A stretch of DNA of 46,330 nt from an uncultured Bacteroidota bacterium (GTDB lineage Bacteria > Bacteroidota > Bacteroidia > 2-12-FULL-35-15), in assembly GCA_903847205.1 (NCBI GenBank), contig CAINDA010000015.1, positions 1-46,330 on the forward strand, given 5' to 3'. The position numbers and the translations under genes were made by a program. Below the pieces are notes generated by a model. It was not told where the DNA came from, searched no databases, and worked only from the letters and a program-made list of their open reading frames with translations. Shown piece after piece: positions 17,302-26,119 of this stretch. The stretch's first letter is position 1; every line of letters begins with the position of its first letter.

Positions 17302-17874
17302 CTATTTACTAAAATCCAAATAAGTTTCCCATACTAAACTTTGCTCCTGGCCAAAGTTTTTTGTTACCTTTTTTATAATAAATCCGGTATAGCGGGCTTG
17401 AATTTTATTATGAACTTTCTCTTCAAACATCAGACTTCCTTTGTAAAGGCTGTCGTTAATCATCTTAGGGATACTCTTTATTGCAATGTTATTAATAGAT
17501 ACAGCTGAGCTGTCGGAAGGAGTACTGCTGATTGAATCAAGAATTAATCCTGTATTTTTTTTATCTAAAAATAATTCAGAAGCAAGAGTTTTGGCATGAT
17601 CCCGCAAGGCTGCATCATAATTTTTATTTGAAATGATCTCTACGTAATTGTAATAGTCTTCTAATTTCTGAATGGCCCTTTTCCCAAATAATTCCTTCTG
17701 CTGACTGTTTAGGGTATCTGTCAAAAAATCCATTTCTGTTTTATTTAAAAAACTTTCAGGCATGGAAGCTGAATCTTCACACATCATTTTTTCTTCCATA
17801 TTAGAAGCTCTCCCGCACGATAATAAAATCAATGCAGACGCAAAAAATACGGCTATGTAATTAATTTTCTTCAT
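17302..17874 (-). CDS. Small lipoprotein of unknown function
   Basis: A 190-residue protein with a signal peptide ending in a good lipobox (LILLSC, Cys20), so it is predicted to be lipidated and exported. The mature part is charged and probably helical, with no domain I recognise. Its start overlaps the stop of the 17871-18869 gene by 4 nt, so the two are translationally coupled and probably work together. Confidence 0.75.
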   Translation of the reverse strand: MKKINYIAVFFASALILLSCGRASNMEEKMMCEDSASMPESFLNKTEMDFLTDTLNSQQKELFGKRAIQKLEDYYNYVEIISNKNYDAALRDHAKTLASELFLDKKNTGLILDSISSTPSDSSAVSINNIAIKSIPKMINDSLYKGSLMFEEKVHNKIQARYTGFIIKKVTKNFGQEQSLVWETYLDFSK

Positions 17875-18869
17875 CTGCTTCCGGTTTGCGTAAACCGTAA
17901 TTCTGATATTTTATTCCCCGAATATTTAACATCCAGTATTTCAACATTCCGTAAACTCTTTAAGGGCATTGTAAGTTTATCAATAAACTCTTTTTTATTA
18001 TAAAGTTCCATTCCGTCGTTATTACTGTAAACCTGGAAAAATTTTGCATTTTCAGAAATCATCTCATTCAGCTGCAGCCTTCTTTTCTGCCAGTCTTTTA
18101 TATTGGATTTTGAGAAATAATGAATCATAACAGCATAATCATCTGCTTTAAGCTGAATTTTTTCTTCGATTACTTCTTTATTCAATATTCTTGCGAATGT
18201 ATCAGGATGAAAATAAGGAGTATTGATAACAAATTTGATTTTGTTTTTCTTTCCGTCGAGCTGTAAACATCCGTCAGCATTGGTTTCGGCATACACCGGC
18301 GATTCACCTTCCATTAAAACAGTTACCCTGATTATACCCTTAATAGATGTATGCCCGTCAATATCAACAAAGCAGCATTTATACAAATGATTTTCAGTTG
18401 ATAAAAGCTTAATTGCAACTATTGCTAATAAAAGTATTGTTATAAACAGCACTATTAGTTTACCCAGTTGTACGGTCTTTTTTTTGGGTTTGGCTATTGA
18501 TTTTTCTTCCTTATTTTTTACTGAAAAATTCTCTTTGTTTTCGGAGACTACTGCAAGAGTGCTGACATTGTTTTCGGCAGCTTGTTTTGATCCAAGAAAA
18601 TCATTCCAGTTTTTATAGCCGGCATATTCGCTCAGCATATTCAGCATATCAATGCGGGGTAATTTATCAGCAGGTGATTTTATATGTGTATAAAACCACT
18701 TTTCACTAATCCTGCCATGTACTTTGGAGATTAACTCTTCCTGAAAATCTATAATATCCTGTCCCTTCCATTCGCTGATATTACTATTGCAGTTTGGATA
18801 GCTTTTTTGAAAGACAGCAGCAACTTCCTTCTTTAATTCTTCAAAATATTTCAGCTCCTGTAAAATCAT
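17871..18869 (-). CDS. Single-pass membrane protein of unknown function
   Basis: A 332-residue protein with a cytoplasmic-looking N-terminal part (1-130), a basic linker (KPKKKTVQLGK), one transmembrane segment (about 139-157) and an extracytoplasmic C-terminal part. The N-terminal stretch contains LPRIDMLNMLSEYAGYKNW, a sequence type I associate with Bacteroidota proteins of unknown role, possibly a small helical interaction domain. The region after the membrane segment resembles a carboxypeptidase-regulatory-like beta fold (VYAETNADGCLQLDGKKNKI), but this is weak. It is the first gene of a two-gene operon with the lipoprotein and is divergent from the DUF4349 gene. Confidence 0.7.
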   Translation of the reverse strand: MILQELKYFEELKKEVAAVFQKSYPNCNSNISEWKGQDIIDFQEELISKVHGRISEKWFYTHIKSPADKLPRIDMLNMLSEYAGYKNWNDFLGSKQAAENNVSTLAVVSENKENFSVKNKEEKSIAKPKKKTVQLGKLIVLFITILLLAIVAIKLLSTENHLYKCCFVDIDGHTSIKGIIRVTVLMEGESPVYAETNADGCLQLDGKKNKIKFVINTPYFHPDTFARILNKEVIEEKIQLKADDYAVMIHYFSKSNIKDWQKRRLQLNEMISENAKFFQVYSNNDGMELYNKKEFIDKLTMPLKSLRNVEILDVKYSGNKISELRFTQTGSR

Positions 18870-18978
18870 ATTAATGGCAGCTAAGTTATAAATAATTGAT
18901 TAATAGGTTTTTGTATTTTGTAAAATAGTTTACAAATCCTTTACAAGTGTTTTTCAAGCCGTTCGGATGTTGTTCAAT

Positions 18979-18986
18979 TACGTTTG
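18979..18986 (+). promoter_or_regulatory. -7 box of the DUF4349 lipoprotein gene
   Basis: TACGTTTG matches TAnnTTTG exactly, 42 nt upstream of the ATG at 19029. It overlaps the alternative in-frame start at 18984, which argues against that start. Confidence 0.5.
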
Positions 18987-19028
18987 TTTCATAAATCAAA
19001 AATTATTTACAAACTAAAACCATTCATC

Positions 19029-19982
19029 ATGAAAAACTTAAAAACAATTTTATCATTTGGACTCACAGTAGTCCTGATTACAGGATGCGGAAGATCAGAA
19101 GGTGGAAGAAAAGAAGACCGATCGTCAATATCGGAAAAAGAAAGTCCAACTTTTAAAGACTACCCAAAAGCCGACAGCATGGCCAGTAATGGCAATGGTT
19201 TTATTTCATCTTCGGCAGCGGTTGTGAACAAAGACACTTCTAAAAAGTTTATCCGTACAGCGGATTTAAAATTCAAAGTAAAGGATGTGAAAAGCGCAAC
19301 GTTTAAAATCGAGGATATAATTTCCGTTTTCGATGGCTTTGTTACCTATACAAATCTAAGCAGCACCATTAACAGAAGAACACTTATTCCAGTAACCAAG
19401 GATTCATCTTCAGAAAACACGTATTACACGGTAGAAAATAATATAGTAATCCGGGTGCCTAATATAAAGCTCGACACTTCTCTGAAAGCGATTGCTAAGC
19501 TTATGGATTACCTTGATTACAGGATAATAAAAGCAGATGACGTTACCTTATCCCTTCTTACAAATAAAGCAGCCGAAAAAAGATTAAACGCTCATGAACA
19601 AAGGCTTACAAAGGCAATAGACAACCGCGGCAAAAAATTATATGAAACATCTGATGTCGAGGAAAACCTATTGAATAAACAAATGCTGTCCGACAAAGCA
19701 AGGATAGCAAATATGAGTTTAAAGGATCAGATTTCATTCAGTACAATTCATTTAACCATCTATCAGCGCGAGACTATAAAAATTGAAAAAATTGAAAATG
19801 ATAAAAGCATAGAGTGCTATAAGCCGGATTTCCTAAACAGAATAATGGATTCCCTTAAAATAGGATGGGCAGTATTAGAATATATTATCGTGTTCTTTGC
19901 TGCTGTCTGGGAATTTATTTTGCTGGGGCTGATTGCATTTTTTATGTATAAAAGATTTTTTTATAAGAAAAATAAGATTTAG
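19029..19982 (+). CDS. DUF4349-domain lipoprotein
   Basis: A 317-residue protein. The signal peptide ends in the lipobox LITGC. A DUF4349-type region begins at KFIRTADLKFKVKDVKSA; the family also has a central helical stretch (here AAEKRLNAHEQRLTKAI), followed by a beta segment (ISFSTIHLTIYQRE) and one C-terminal transmembrane helix with a basic end. It is thus anchored at both ends. DUF4349 proteins are widespread envelope proteins of unknown function. It is monocistronic, with its own -7 box and a terminator-like hairpin downstream. Confidence 0.85.
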   Translation: MKNLKTILSFGLTVVLITGCGRSEGGRKEDRSSISEKESPTFKDYPKADSMASNGNGFISSSAAVVNKDTSKKFIRTADLKFKVKDVKSATFKIEDIISVFDGFVTYTNLSSTINRRTLIPVTKDSSSENTYYTVENNIVIRVPNIKLDTSLKAIAKLMDYLDYRIIKADDVTLSLLTNKAAEKRLNAHEQRLTKAIDNRGKKLYETSDVEENLLNKQMLSDKARIANMSLKDQISFSTIHLTIYQRETIKIEKIENDKSIECYKPDFLNRIMDSLKIGWAVLEYIIVFFAAVWEFILLGLIAFFMYKRFFYKKNKI

Positions 19983-20000
19983 GAATTACCGTGATTTCTT

Positions 20001-20038
20001 TTCGTAAGGATATTTGCCGATAAAATATCTTTACGGAA
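20001..20038 (+). terminator. Hairpin after the DUF4349 gene
   Basis: CGTAAGGATATTT (20003-20015) pairs with AAATATCTTTACG (20023-20035) through one G-U pair and a 7-nt loop, 20 nt after the stop codon. There is no strong T-run, so termination is likely but not certain. Confidence 0.5.
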
Positions 20039-20084
20039 AGTCATCAACTCCTTTTATAATTAAAAGATTCTATTTCTCTCTGTC

Positions 20085-20180
20085 ATCCAGAAGAGCCATT
20101 TTTGGCGATGAAGGAACTTCTTTAGTTTTCCGAAGATTCTTCATCCTCACCAAGAAAAATGTGAGGATGCTGAATGACCG
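20085..20180 (-). repeat. Diverged intergenic repeat with hairpin, possible terminator
   Basis: The stretch from GTCATCCAG to GCTGAATGACC resembles a decayed copy of the widespread TCATTCTGAGC...GCTCAGAATGA type of extragenic repeat. Inside it CATCCTCAC (20142-20150) and GTGAGGATG (20161-20169) form a perfect 9-bp stem. It ends just past the stop of the glycosyltransferase gene (20184). Confidence 0.45.
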
Positions 20181-20183
20181 GCA

Positions 20184-21635
20184 CTAATTAACAAACTTGT
20201 ATAAATCAATCTCCTTTGTTTCCAAAGGATACAGGCTGTAGTTTTTGGGGATCAGATTTTTAGGCAGCTCTTTTTTGATAATGAAGTAATTGTGCGGCTT
20301 GTTGCTTTCGTCTGTGCTGATGTAGAAATATCTTATAAAGTATTCTCTTAGATTAAAATCTGCCTGCATTTCATAAGGGATATTAATAATTTCTCCATGA
20401 GGAACAATTTTTCCGATACTGTATATATCAGATAATACATTTTCATCACGCTTTGTTTTGCCGATTTTTAGAATTGTAAATGTCAAAGAAAACAGCAGCA
20501 TTATACATGTAATGATTTTAGCGTATTTATAAAAATTACTGTTTAGATTTATTTTTCCTGTTAGGTATCCCATACGGTCCGCAAGGAGTACAGCACCCGC
20601 AAGCGCAAAAAACGGAAGTGAGGTAAGCAGGTAAAAACCTCTTTGTTCAAGCGTTATCATTAAAGGCGCAGAGCCCGAAAAGCCGATTAATAAGAGCCAC
20701 ATAATTTTCGAAAACTTCGTTTTTTCAACCGCCTGCTCCCCTTTATATTTCAGGCTGAATAAAAATATAATAAGAATTAAAATAAACATGGGTATTAATT
20801 CGGTAAACAACCTTACCATTATTTCAAATCTATAGTCGGTAGTGCCCCGCCCGGCCTCATTAAATGTTTTACCCAAACGATTTTCGAAATACAGTTTGAA
20901 TACTTCGTAAATATGGTTGTTTAAAAAAATGAGCAGTGAGTAAATTAAAACTGGTGTTCCGGCAAGGATAAGTGAGTAAATAATATTTTTTTTGAAAGAG
21001 AATTTTCTGCTGTTAACCATCCAGAAAAAAAACACGGCGGTTATCGGGAAAAGCCCTTGTATACCTTTGGTTAAACTCGAAAGAAAAACATAAACGCCTG
21101 CAAGAAGCAGGTTAAAAACTATTTTCCTTTCTAGGAAAAGAGCCTTGCTTAAATAATAAACCGACATGAGTGCAAAGAGGGTCATTACCGTTTCTTCAAC
21201 ATGATTGGAATACGACCAAAAGCAGATAGGGATTGTTGTAAAAAACAGTATCGGCAGCCAGCTGTTTTTACCCAGCTTCTCATCTTCAAAAAATAATATT
21301 TTCCAGATTTTATGAATGTAAATAAGCGTGAAAGTAAAGCATACAAAACAAAACAAACGCTCCACATACATACTTGATCCAAAAATCTTATAAAACACTG
21401 CAAGCAGGCCGAAGTAGAGTGGCGGCTGCTCACGGAAAATTGGCATAAACGTCGGACTTAAATGAGGTTCCCAAAACGTACCTAAGCCGTCAGCCAAATT
21501 TTTGCTGACACTTATGTAAAGCATCCCATCCATAAATACACCGTCCTGTATAAGCTGTGAGATGGTTAATATTAAAATAACGGAAATAGTGAACAGCCAG
21601 AATGGTAATGTTTTCGAGTCAAAAAAATATTTCAT
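20184..21635 (-). CDS. GT39/ArnT-like membrane glycosyltransferase
   Basis: A 483-residue polytopic protein with about 10-11 membrane segments. The N-terminal periplasmic loop, FMDGMLYISVSKNLADG to FREQPPLYF (about residues 33-75), is typical of GT39/PMT-like and ArnT-like transferases, which move sugars from polyprenyl-phosphate carriers. The first acidic residue of the usual DE pair is kept (MDG). A soluble C-terminal domain of about 90 residues follows. The substrate is unknown. It starts 24 bp after the fatty-acid desaturase and is probably co-transcribed with it. Confidence 0.8.
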   Translation of the reverse strand: MKYFFDSKTLPFWLFTISVILILTISQLIQDGVFMDGMLYISVSKNLADGLGTFWEPHLSPTFMPIFREQPPLYFGLLAVFYKIFGSSMYVERLFCFVCFTFTLIYIHKIWKILFFEDEKLGKNSWLPILFFTTIPICFWSYSNHVEETVMTLFALMSVYYLSKALFLERKIVFNLLLAGVYVFLSSLTKGIQGLFPITAVFFFWMVNSRKFSFKKNIIYSLILAGTPVLIYSLLIFLNNHIYEVFKLYFENRLGKTFNEAGRGTTDYRFEIMVRLFTELIPMFILILIIFLFSLKYKGEQAVEKTKFSKIMWLLLIGFSGSAPLMITLEQRGFYLLTSLPFFALAGAVLLADRMGYLTGKINLNSNFYKYAKIITCIMLLFSLTFTILKIGKTKRDENVLSDIYSIGKIVPHGEIINIPYEMQADFNLREYFIRYFYISTDESNKPHNYFIIKKELPKNLIPKNYSLYPLETKEIDLYKFVN

Positions 21636-21659
21636 TTTTTTACCGAGGATTAAGATTTT

Positions 21660-22637
21660 TTAAGATAATTCAGAAAGAGAAATCATTTTATTCTGGTCGG
21701 GATCCCACAGTTTAAGGCGGAGGCAGGCAATAATGTCGGATGGTTTAAGAGTAGTGATTTTAGCATTTTGCAATTCAGTAATTTTTGCCATTGCTTCCGG
21801 CAGACGGTAAAAAGGAATTCTGGAATTCAGATGATGAATGTGATGGTAGCCGATGTTAGCTGTTACCCATTTAAAAAAAGGATTCATTGCCATATAACTT
21901 GATGACTCCAAAGCAGCATTTGCATAGCTCCACTCTACGTTGTTTCTGAAAACCACTCCCGGAAAATTATGCTGCGCATAAAAAAGATAAGAGCCCAGCA
22001 TGTGAGAAAGAAAAAACGGAAGGAAGAAAGCGAGAAACCAGGTGAGCCAACCGAAGTGAACAAAAAGAAAAACCGCAATACTGTAATGTATTATCAATAC
22101 TACTAGCGAATCCCAATGTCTGCGTGGGCTGCTTAAAAACGATTGTATGCATAAACCATACATAAATGTTGTAAAGTATGCGAAAAACATATTTAAAGGA
22201 TGCCGTATTGCTAGATAAAGAAACTGCTCTCTTTTTGTAGATTCCAAAAATTTCTGCTTCGTCATAATCGGAAAAGAACCGATACTGGCGCTATACAGTT
22301 TAGCATTATTATTATGGTGAAAATCGTGGGACCTTTTCCAGATGCTTGGAGGGGAGAGCATATAAACCCCAAAAGCAGTAAAAATGAGGTTTGCAAAAAA
22401 TGATTTGTGAAGTATTGTATGGTGCTGGTAATCATGAAAGATTATGAAAAAGCGGGCAAGCATCATTGCGCAGAAAATACTGCAGATTATTCTTACAATT
22501 AGAAAAGGTGCGTAAATAGTGCCAAAGATAGATCCCGTCAATAAAAAAAAGGAGGAAATTGTATGAAACCAGCTTTTCCAGCGGATCTCTTTAACGTATG
22601 GTTTTGTTGCAATAATTAATTCTTTACCAGCGAGCAT
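21660..22637 (-). CDS. Membrane fatty-acid desaturase
   Basis: A 325-residue di-iron membrane enzyme with four or more transmembrane segments. The three histidine boxes are clear: HDYQHH (68-73), HDFHH (104-108) and HHIHH (265-269), plus H223 in AQHNFPG. It should introduce a double bond into acyl chains and so adjust membrane fluidity; the position is not predictable. TAACTTTA on the minus strand (plus 22642-22649) is a near match to the -7 box just before the ATG. It is followed closely by the GT39 gene. Confidence 0.9.
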   Translation of the reverse strand: MLAGKELIIATKPYVKEIRWKSWFHTISSFFLLTGSIFGTIYAPFLIVRIICSIFCAMMLARFFIIFHDYQHHTILHKSFFANLIFTAFGVYMLSPPSIWKRSHDFHHNNNAKLYSASIGSFPIMTKQKFLESTKREQFLYLAIRHPLNMFFAYFTTFMYGLCIQSFLSSPRRHWDSLVVLIIHYSIAVFLFVHFGWLTWFLAFFLPFFLSHMLGSYLFYAQHNFPGVVFRNNVEWSYANAALESSSYMAMNPFFKWVTANIGYHHIHHLNSRIPFYRLPEAMAKITELQNAKITTLKPSDIIACLRLKLWDPDQNKMISLSELS

Positions 22638-22703
22638 ATTGTAAAGTTAAATAATGATTTTGAAAACAAATTTTGTTTTAGATGAAAGCGTTTATTCCGC
22701 TTA

Positions 22704-23369
22704 TCAATGCGTTTTCAATTTATCCTTAAATACCTTTTTAAATTTTTCCACCTTTGGCTGAATAACAAATTCGCAATAGGATTCTTTACCATTTTGATTA
22801 TAGTAATTCTGGTGATAATCCTCTGCTTTATAAAATTCTTTGAAGGGGCTGATTTCCGTGACAACGGGTTTGTCCCATGCACCCGATGCATTTAATTCTT
22901 TTTTATATTTTTCGGCAAGTCCTTTTTGTTTTTCATTGGTGTAAAAAATAACCGAACGGTATTGTGTTCCTTGATCATTCCCCTGCCTGTTCAGCTGAGT
23001 AGGATCATGTGTTTTCCAAAATACAGAAAGTAATTCATCAAAACTGATCTTCGCAGGATCATAAACAATCACGCAGACTTCAGCATGCCCGGTTGTGCCG
23101 GTACATACTTCTTTGTAGGATGCATTTTTAACTGTACCTCCAGAAAATCCTGATGAAACAGACTGTACGCCTTCCAATAACTGAAATTGTGCTTCAACGC
23201 ACCAAAAACATCCTGCTCCAAAAACCGCAGTATCCATAGTATTTGTTTTATTAATTGCTGTTTCCATTGATTTAGTTTTATCGGATGATCCATCCGAATG
23301 TTTTTGTGCACATGAAGTAAAAGCTGTGTTGGTAGAAGCCAACGCTAAAATTAAAAGAAAATTATTCAT
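22704..23369 (-). CDS. msrA: Peptide-methionine (S)-S-oxide reductase, exported
   Basis: A 221-residue MsrA with the active-site motif FGAGCFWC (catalytic Cys54) and the conserved GTTGHAEV, YRSVIFY and EDYHQNYY blocks. It reduces methionine-S-sulfoxide in oxidised proteins. An N-terminal extension with a hydrophobic stretch ending FTSC (Cys20) suggests export and perhaps lipidation, though the lipobox is imperfect. That would place it in the periplasm, repairing envelope proteins. It lies 20 bp after the 23390-24643 gene on the same strand and 66 bp before the desaturase. Confidence 0.95.
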   Translation of the reverse strand: MNNFLLILALASTNTAFTSCAQKHSDGSSDKTKSMETAINKTNTMDTAVFGAGCFWCVEAQFQLLEGVQSVSSGFSGGTVKNASYKEVCTGTTGHAEVCVIVYDPAKISFDELLSVFWKTHDPTQLNRQGNDQGTQYRSVIFYTNEKQKGLAEKYKKELNASGAWDKPVVTEISPFKEFYKAEDYHQNYYNQNGKESYCEFVIQPKVEKFKKVFKDKLKTH

Positions 23370-23389
23370 TTAAAATATATGTGTAAGTT

Positions 23390-24643
23390 CTATTTTGTTT
23401 TGAAATCTTTTGAAATCTCTTTAAAATAAGCTGCAATATAGCCAGGATCTTTGGCATTTAAAGCATTTAAACTTCCATTACCCAAAATCCATTTGTATTC
23501 AATTTTCGAACTGCCGATAATCACTTTATCCTTCAAAAGTTTGTCCTTGAAAGTAATAAAATTTTCGGTCTGTTCTACAATTTTTGCTTGATTTACCGGA
23601 GTGAGCCAAATAGATGGGTCATCCAGATTTATCCAAATACAGATACTCTTTACGTTTCCATTATCGAGAAGCTGCTGTAATGCCTGCCTGTTAAGAAGTG
23701 CCTTGTCTCCGCCAATAATATTTAATTCTTTAACTTCAATAAGAGAATCTTTTAAAAGGCACTCTGCAACAGTGGCGCCGTTGCTGTGTGCAATAAGATG
23801 ATCAAAACTTTTCTCTTTCAGTTTATTAAGTTCAGATTTAGACCGTGACGATTCTAATGTAAAAGATTTTGAAACCGCTGCTCCCCCTTTACTTGCAACT
23901 GCAATGGGATCTGTTTCTGGTCTCGGAGTACCGAAGGAAACAATTACCGCACCTGAACCCGGTGTGTTGCCTGATTCCATTTTACTGTTCATTTCTTTAT
24001 AGCTTTCGCCGGTATAAGGGCTGTACAAGCTGTCTTCTAATTCTTCTTGAACCGCCTGATCCGTAAACATACTCAAAATTACTCCTTCATTATAAGGAGC
24101 TTTTGCTGTTTGTTTTTTACTTTTTATTTTAGTGAGCTCCTGCTGTATTTTTATTTTATCCTGCGCAAGCCTTAACTTAGAAAGACTGACGTTTTTTTGA
24201 AATTCGTCCCATGCCTTCTGATCTTTTTTTAGCGAGCAGTAAGTAATGATAGAGATGATATCAAGAGCTGGATCTTTAAAAACGATTTCTTCTATTTGAG
24301 TATTGAACGAATTTATTCTGGGTATAAGGTCATTTAATTTTAAATTGATTACTGATGCTTCGGCCTGGCATTGCTTATCTTCAGGCGAATCTACAATTAA
24401 CCCTTTGCATTTTTGAATGTAAGCTTTTTTTTCTTCCAGCAGCTTTTCTCTTTCTCGTTTTAGATTCTCGCTTTTATCACTGTAGAACAGGAAAGAAGGT
24501 TTAGCAATTCCCCCAGGCACAATATTTAAAACAGGCAGTGCATTTTTATCTGCTTCCTGGGCTTTACAATGGGCAGTAATAACAAACAGTAAGAACAGGG
24601 AGCCCAGTGTCCGGCAGAATCCGGCAAAATTGTATTTTTTCAT
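23390..24643 (-). CDS. Secreted protein with hydrolase-like C-terminal region, function unknown
   Basis: A 417-residue protein with an N-terminal signal sequence (cleavage probably after HCKAQ). Residues about 55-200 are charged and helical, probably coiled coil, with Cys52 and Cys65 that could pair. The C-terminal part has a short beta strand followed by HLIAHSNGATVAECLL, which resembles the nucleophile elbow of alpha/beta hydrolases (AHSNG for GxSxG). I cannot place the acid or histidine, so activity is uncertain. It is first in a probable operon with msrA. Confidence 0.65.
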   Translation of the reverse strand: MKKYNFAGFCRTLGSLFLLFVITAHCKAQEADKNALPVLNIVPGGIAKPSFLFYSDKSENLKREREKLLEEKKAYIQKCKGLIVDSPEDKQCQAEASVINLKLNDLIPRINSFNTQIEEIVFKDPALDIISIITYCSLKKDQKAWDEFQKNVSLSKLRLAQDKIKIQQELTKIKSKKQTAKAPYNEGVILSMFTDQAVQEELEDSLYSPYTGESYKEMNSKMESGNTPGSGAVIVSFGTPRPETDPIAVASKGGAAVSKSFTLESSRSKSELNKLKEKSFDHLIAHSNGATVAECLLKDSLIEVKELNIIGGDKALLNRQALQQLLDNGNVKSICIWINLDDPSIWLTPVNQAKIVEQTENFITFKDKLLKDKVIIGSSKIEYKWILGNGSLNALNAKDPGYIAAYFKEISKDFKTK

Positions 24644-24706
24644 TATTCTATTTTTTTAAAATTAACCCAGAAAAATTGGAAGATGTAAAAAACTTTTTTA
24701 ACTCGG

Positions 24707-24714
24707 CAAACTTA
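24707..24714 (-). promoter_or_regulatory. -7 box upstream of the 23390-24643 gene
   Basis: The minus strand reads TAAGTTTG, an exact TAnnTTTG match, 64 nt upstream of the start codon at 24643. No clear -33 element was found. Confidence 0.4.
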
Positions 24715-24973
24715 CATTAATTGCATGCAGGAAATTTTAAAATGCTCCTAATTCTATTAACAGTTTGAAGGTTAATAAATTATTTAGTTTTAGTCAGGAT
24801 ATACGGGGAATTAATTTTGGACTGCTTTAAATTCGCCTGAAAGCCCATTAATACTGAGGATGGAGGGGACAAAAATAGCTGCTAGAAATTTTGATTAAGC
24901 AGATTAGGGGCTGCTGGTTATAAATTTTTGAAATTTTTTCGAAAAAAATTTGGCTGGTAATAAAATTAGTATT

Positions 24974-24996
24974 TACTTTGCAGTACAAAGTACTTT
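24974..24996 (+). promoter_or_regulatory. Candidate operator, copy 1 (TACTTTG-N5-CAAAGTA)
   Basis: A 7-bp inverted repeat with a 5-bp spacer (24974-24992) is followed directly by CTTTC. It overlaps a near -7 box (TTACTTTG, 24973-24980) that is preceded by TTTG at 24949-24952 with a 20-bp spacer. A bound regulator would therefore cover the promoter of the 25009 gene. The same element recurs at 26082-26104. Confidence 0.6.
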
Positions 24997-25008
24997 CATA
25001 AAATTAAC

Positions 25009-25632
25009 ATGACAGACCCAAAAGAGCATTTACAGGCAATAACGGACATACGTTCTATGATGGAACGTTCCTCACGGTTTATATCCTTAAGTGGATTATC
25101 AGGAATTTTCGCAGGTGTATTTGCGCTTTGCGGTGCTTATGCAGCTTATTTAGAACTGAATTCTCACGGCCGAATGTATAGATTATTAAACGAAAGCGAT
25201 TTTTCGGGTGTAGTAATTTATCTGCTTCTTGATGCTGCAGTTGTTCTTTTGGCTTCGCTGGCGGCGGGCATTATACTTACTATCCGTAATTCGAAGAAAA
25301 AAGGTATCAGGATCTGGGATGCAGCTGCAAAAAGGCTGCTGATAAATTTGCTAATTCCATTAGTTACAGGCGGTTTGTTCTGCCTTGTATTATTGTATCA
25401 TGGGTTGGCGGGACTGGTAGCACCTGCAACATTACTGTTTTACGGCCTCGCATTAATTAATGCAAGTAAATACACTTTGAACGATATCCGCTATTTGGGT
25501 TTTTGTGAAATTTTATTAGGATTAACAGCTACCTTGTTTATGGGATACGGATTACTTTTCTGGGCAGCAGGATTCGGCGTTCTGCACATTGTCTATGGAA
25601 CGGTTATGTATTTTAAATATGAGAGGGAGTAA
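25009..25632 (+). CDS. Polytopic membrane protein of unknown function
   Basis: A 207-residue protein. A short amphipathic N-terminus (ITDIRSMMERSSRF) precedes five or six hydrophobic segments from about residue 24 to 200. No catalytic motif is visible. It starts 17 bp after a candidate operator and is followed on the same strand by the winged-helix regulator gene. That arrangement suggests a membrane protein co-regulated with its own repressor. Confidence 0.75.
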   Translation: MTDPKEHLQAITDIRSMMERSSRFISLSGLSGIFAGVFALCGAYAAYLELNSHGRMYRLLNESDFSGVVIYLLLDAAVVLLASLAAGIILTIRNSKKKGIRIWDAAAKRLLINLLIPLVTGGLFCLVLLYHGLAGLVAPATLLFYGLALINASKYTLNDIRYLGFCEILLGLTATLFMGYGLLFWAAGFGVLHIVYGTVMYFKYERE

Positions 25633-25637
25633 GGGTA

Positions 25638-25672
25638 GGCAAGGGGCAAGGGGCAACAGGCAATAGGCAATC
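25638..25672. repeat. 7-bp tandem repeat (GGCAAnn), five units
   Basis: Five units GGCAAGG, GGCAAGG, GGCAACA, GGCAATA, GGCAATC lie just after the stop of the 25009 gene. Low-complexity GGCAA-type repeats occur between genes in many genomes. No function is evident. Confidence 0.75.
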
Positions 25673-25765
25673 GGGAATAGGTGTGGGAGAGGAGTTTATT
25701 TTCGTAGTCAGGAAAGATTTGGAGTTGTTCTTTTCTTAGAATCAAAAAAATTAGAAATAAAAGTT

Positions 25766-26062
25766 GTGAAAAATTATATTCAGCATTTAAATAAAGCTTT
25801 CGAAAACCGTATCCGCCTAGGCATTATGTCCGTGCTGATGGTTAACGACTGGGTGGAATTCGGCACCCTTAAAGAAATGCTTGACATTACCGACGGCAAT
25901 TTAGCTTCGCACATTTCTGCGCTTGAAAAAATTGAATACGTTATGGTAAAAAAACAGTTTATAGGTAAAAAACCAAATACGGCTTATGCAGTTACAAAGC
26001 TTGGTAAGAAGGCATTTAATGAACACCTGGATGCTTTGGAGAAATTATTAAAAGATAGGTGA
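25766..26062 (+). CDS. Small winged-helix transcriptional regulator
   Basis: A 98-residue protein made almost entirely of one winged-helix domain of the PF13601 type: NRIRLGIMSVL, then WVEFGTLKEML, then the recognition region DGNLASHISALEKIEYV and a wing around KKQFIGKKPNTAYAVT. Such proteins are usually dimeric repressors acting on neighbouring genes. It starts with GTG. Two identical-type inverted repeats flank it, one before the upstream membrane gene and one just after this gene before the next; both are good candidates for its binding site. The effector is unknown. Confidence 0.9.
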   Translation: MKNYIQHLNKAFENRIRLGIMSVLMVNDWVEFGTLKEMLDITDGNLASHISALEKIEYVMVKKQFIGKKPNTAYAVTKLGKKAFNEHLDALEKLLKDR

Positions 26063-26081
26063 ACTTTTTTTTTGCATCTAC

Positions 26082-26104
26082 ACTTTGAATCTCAAAGTAC
26101 TTTC
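26082..26104 (+). promoter_or_regulatory. Candidate operator, copy 2 (ACTTTG-N5-CAAAGT)
   Basis: ACTTTG (26082-26087), a 5-bp spacer and CAAAGT (26093-26098) are followed by ACTTTC, as in copy 1. From CAAAGT to the final C the two copies share 12 identical bases. It lies 15 bp upstream of the ATG at 26120. Confidence 0.6.
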
Positions 26105-26119
26105 CTGTAAAACAAAAAA

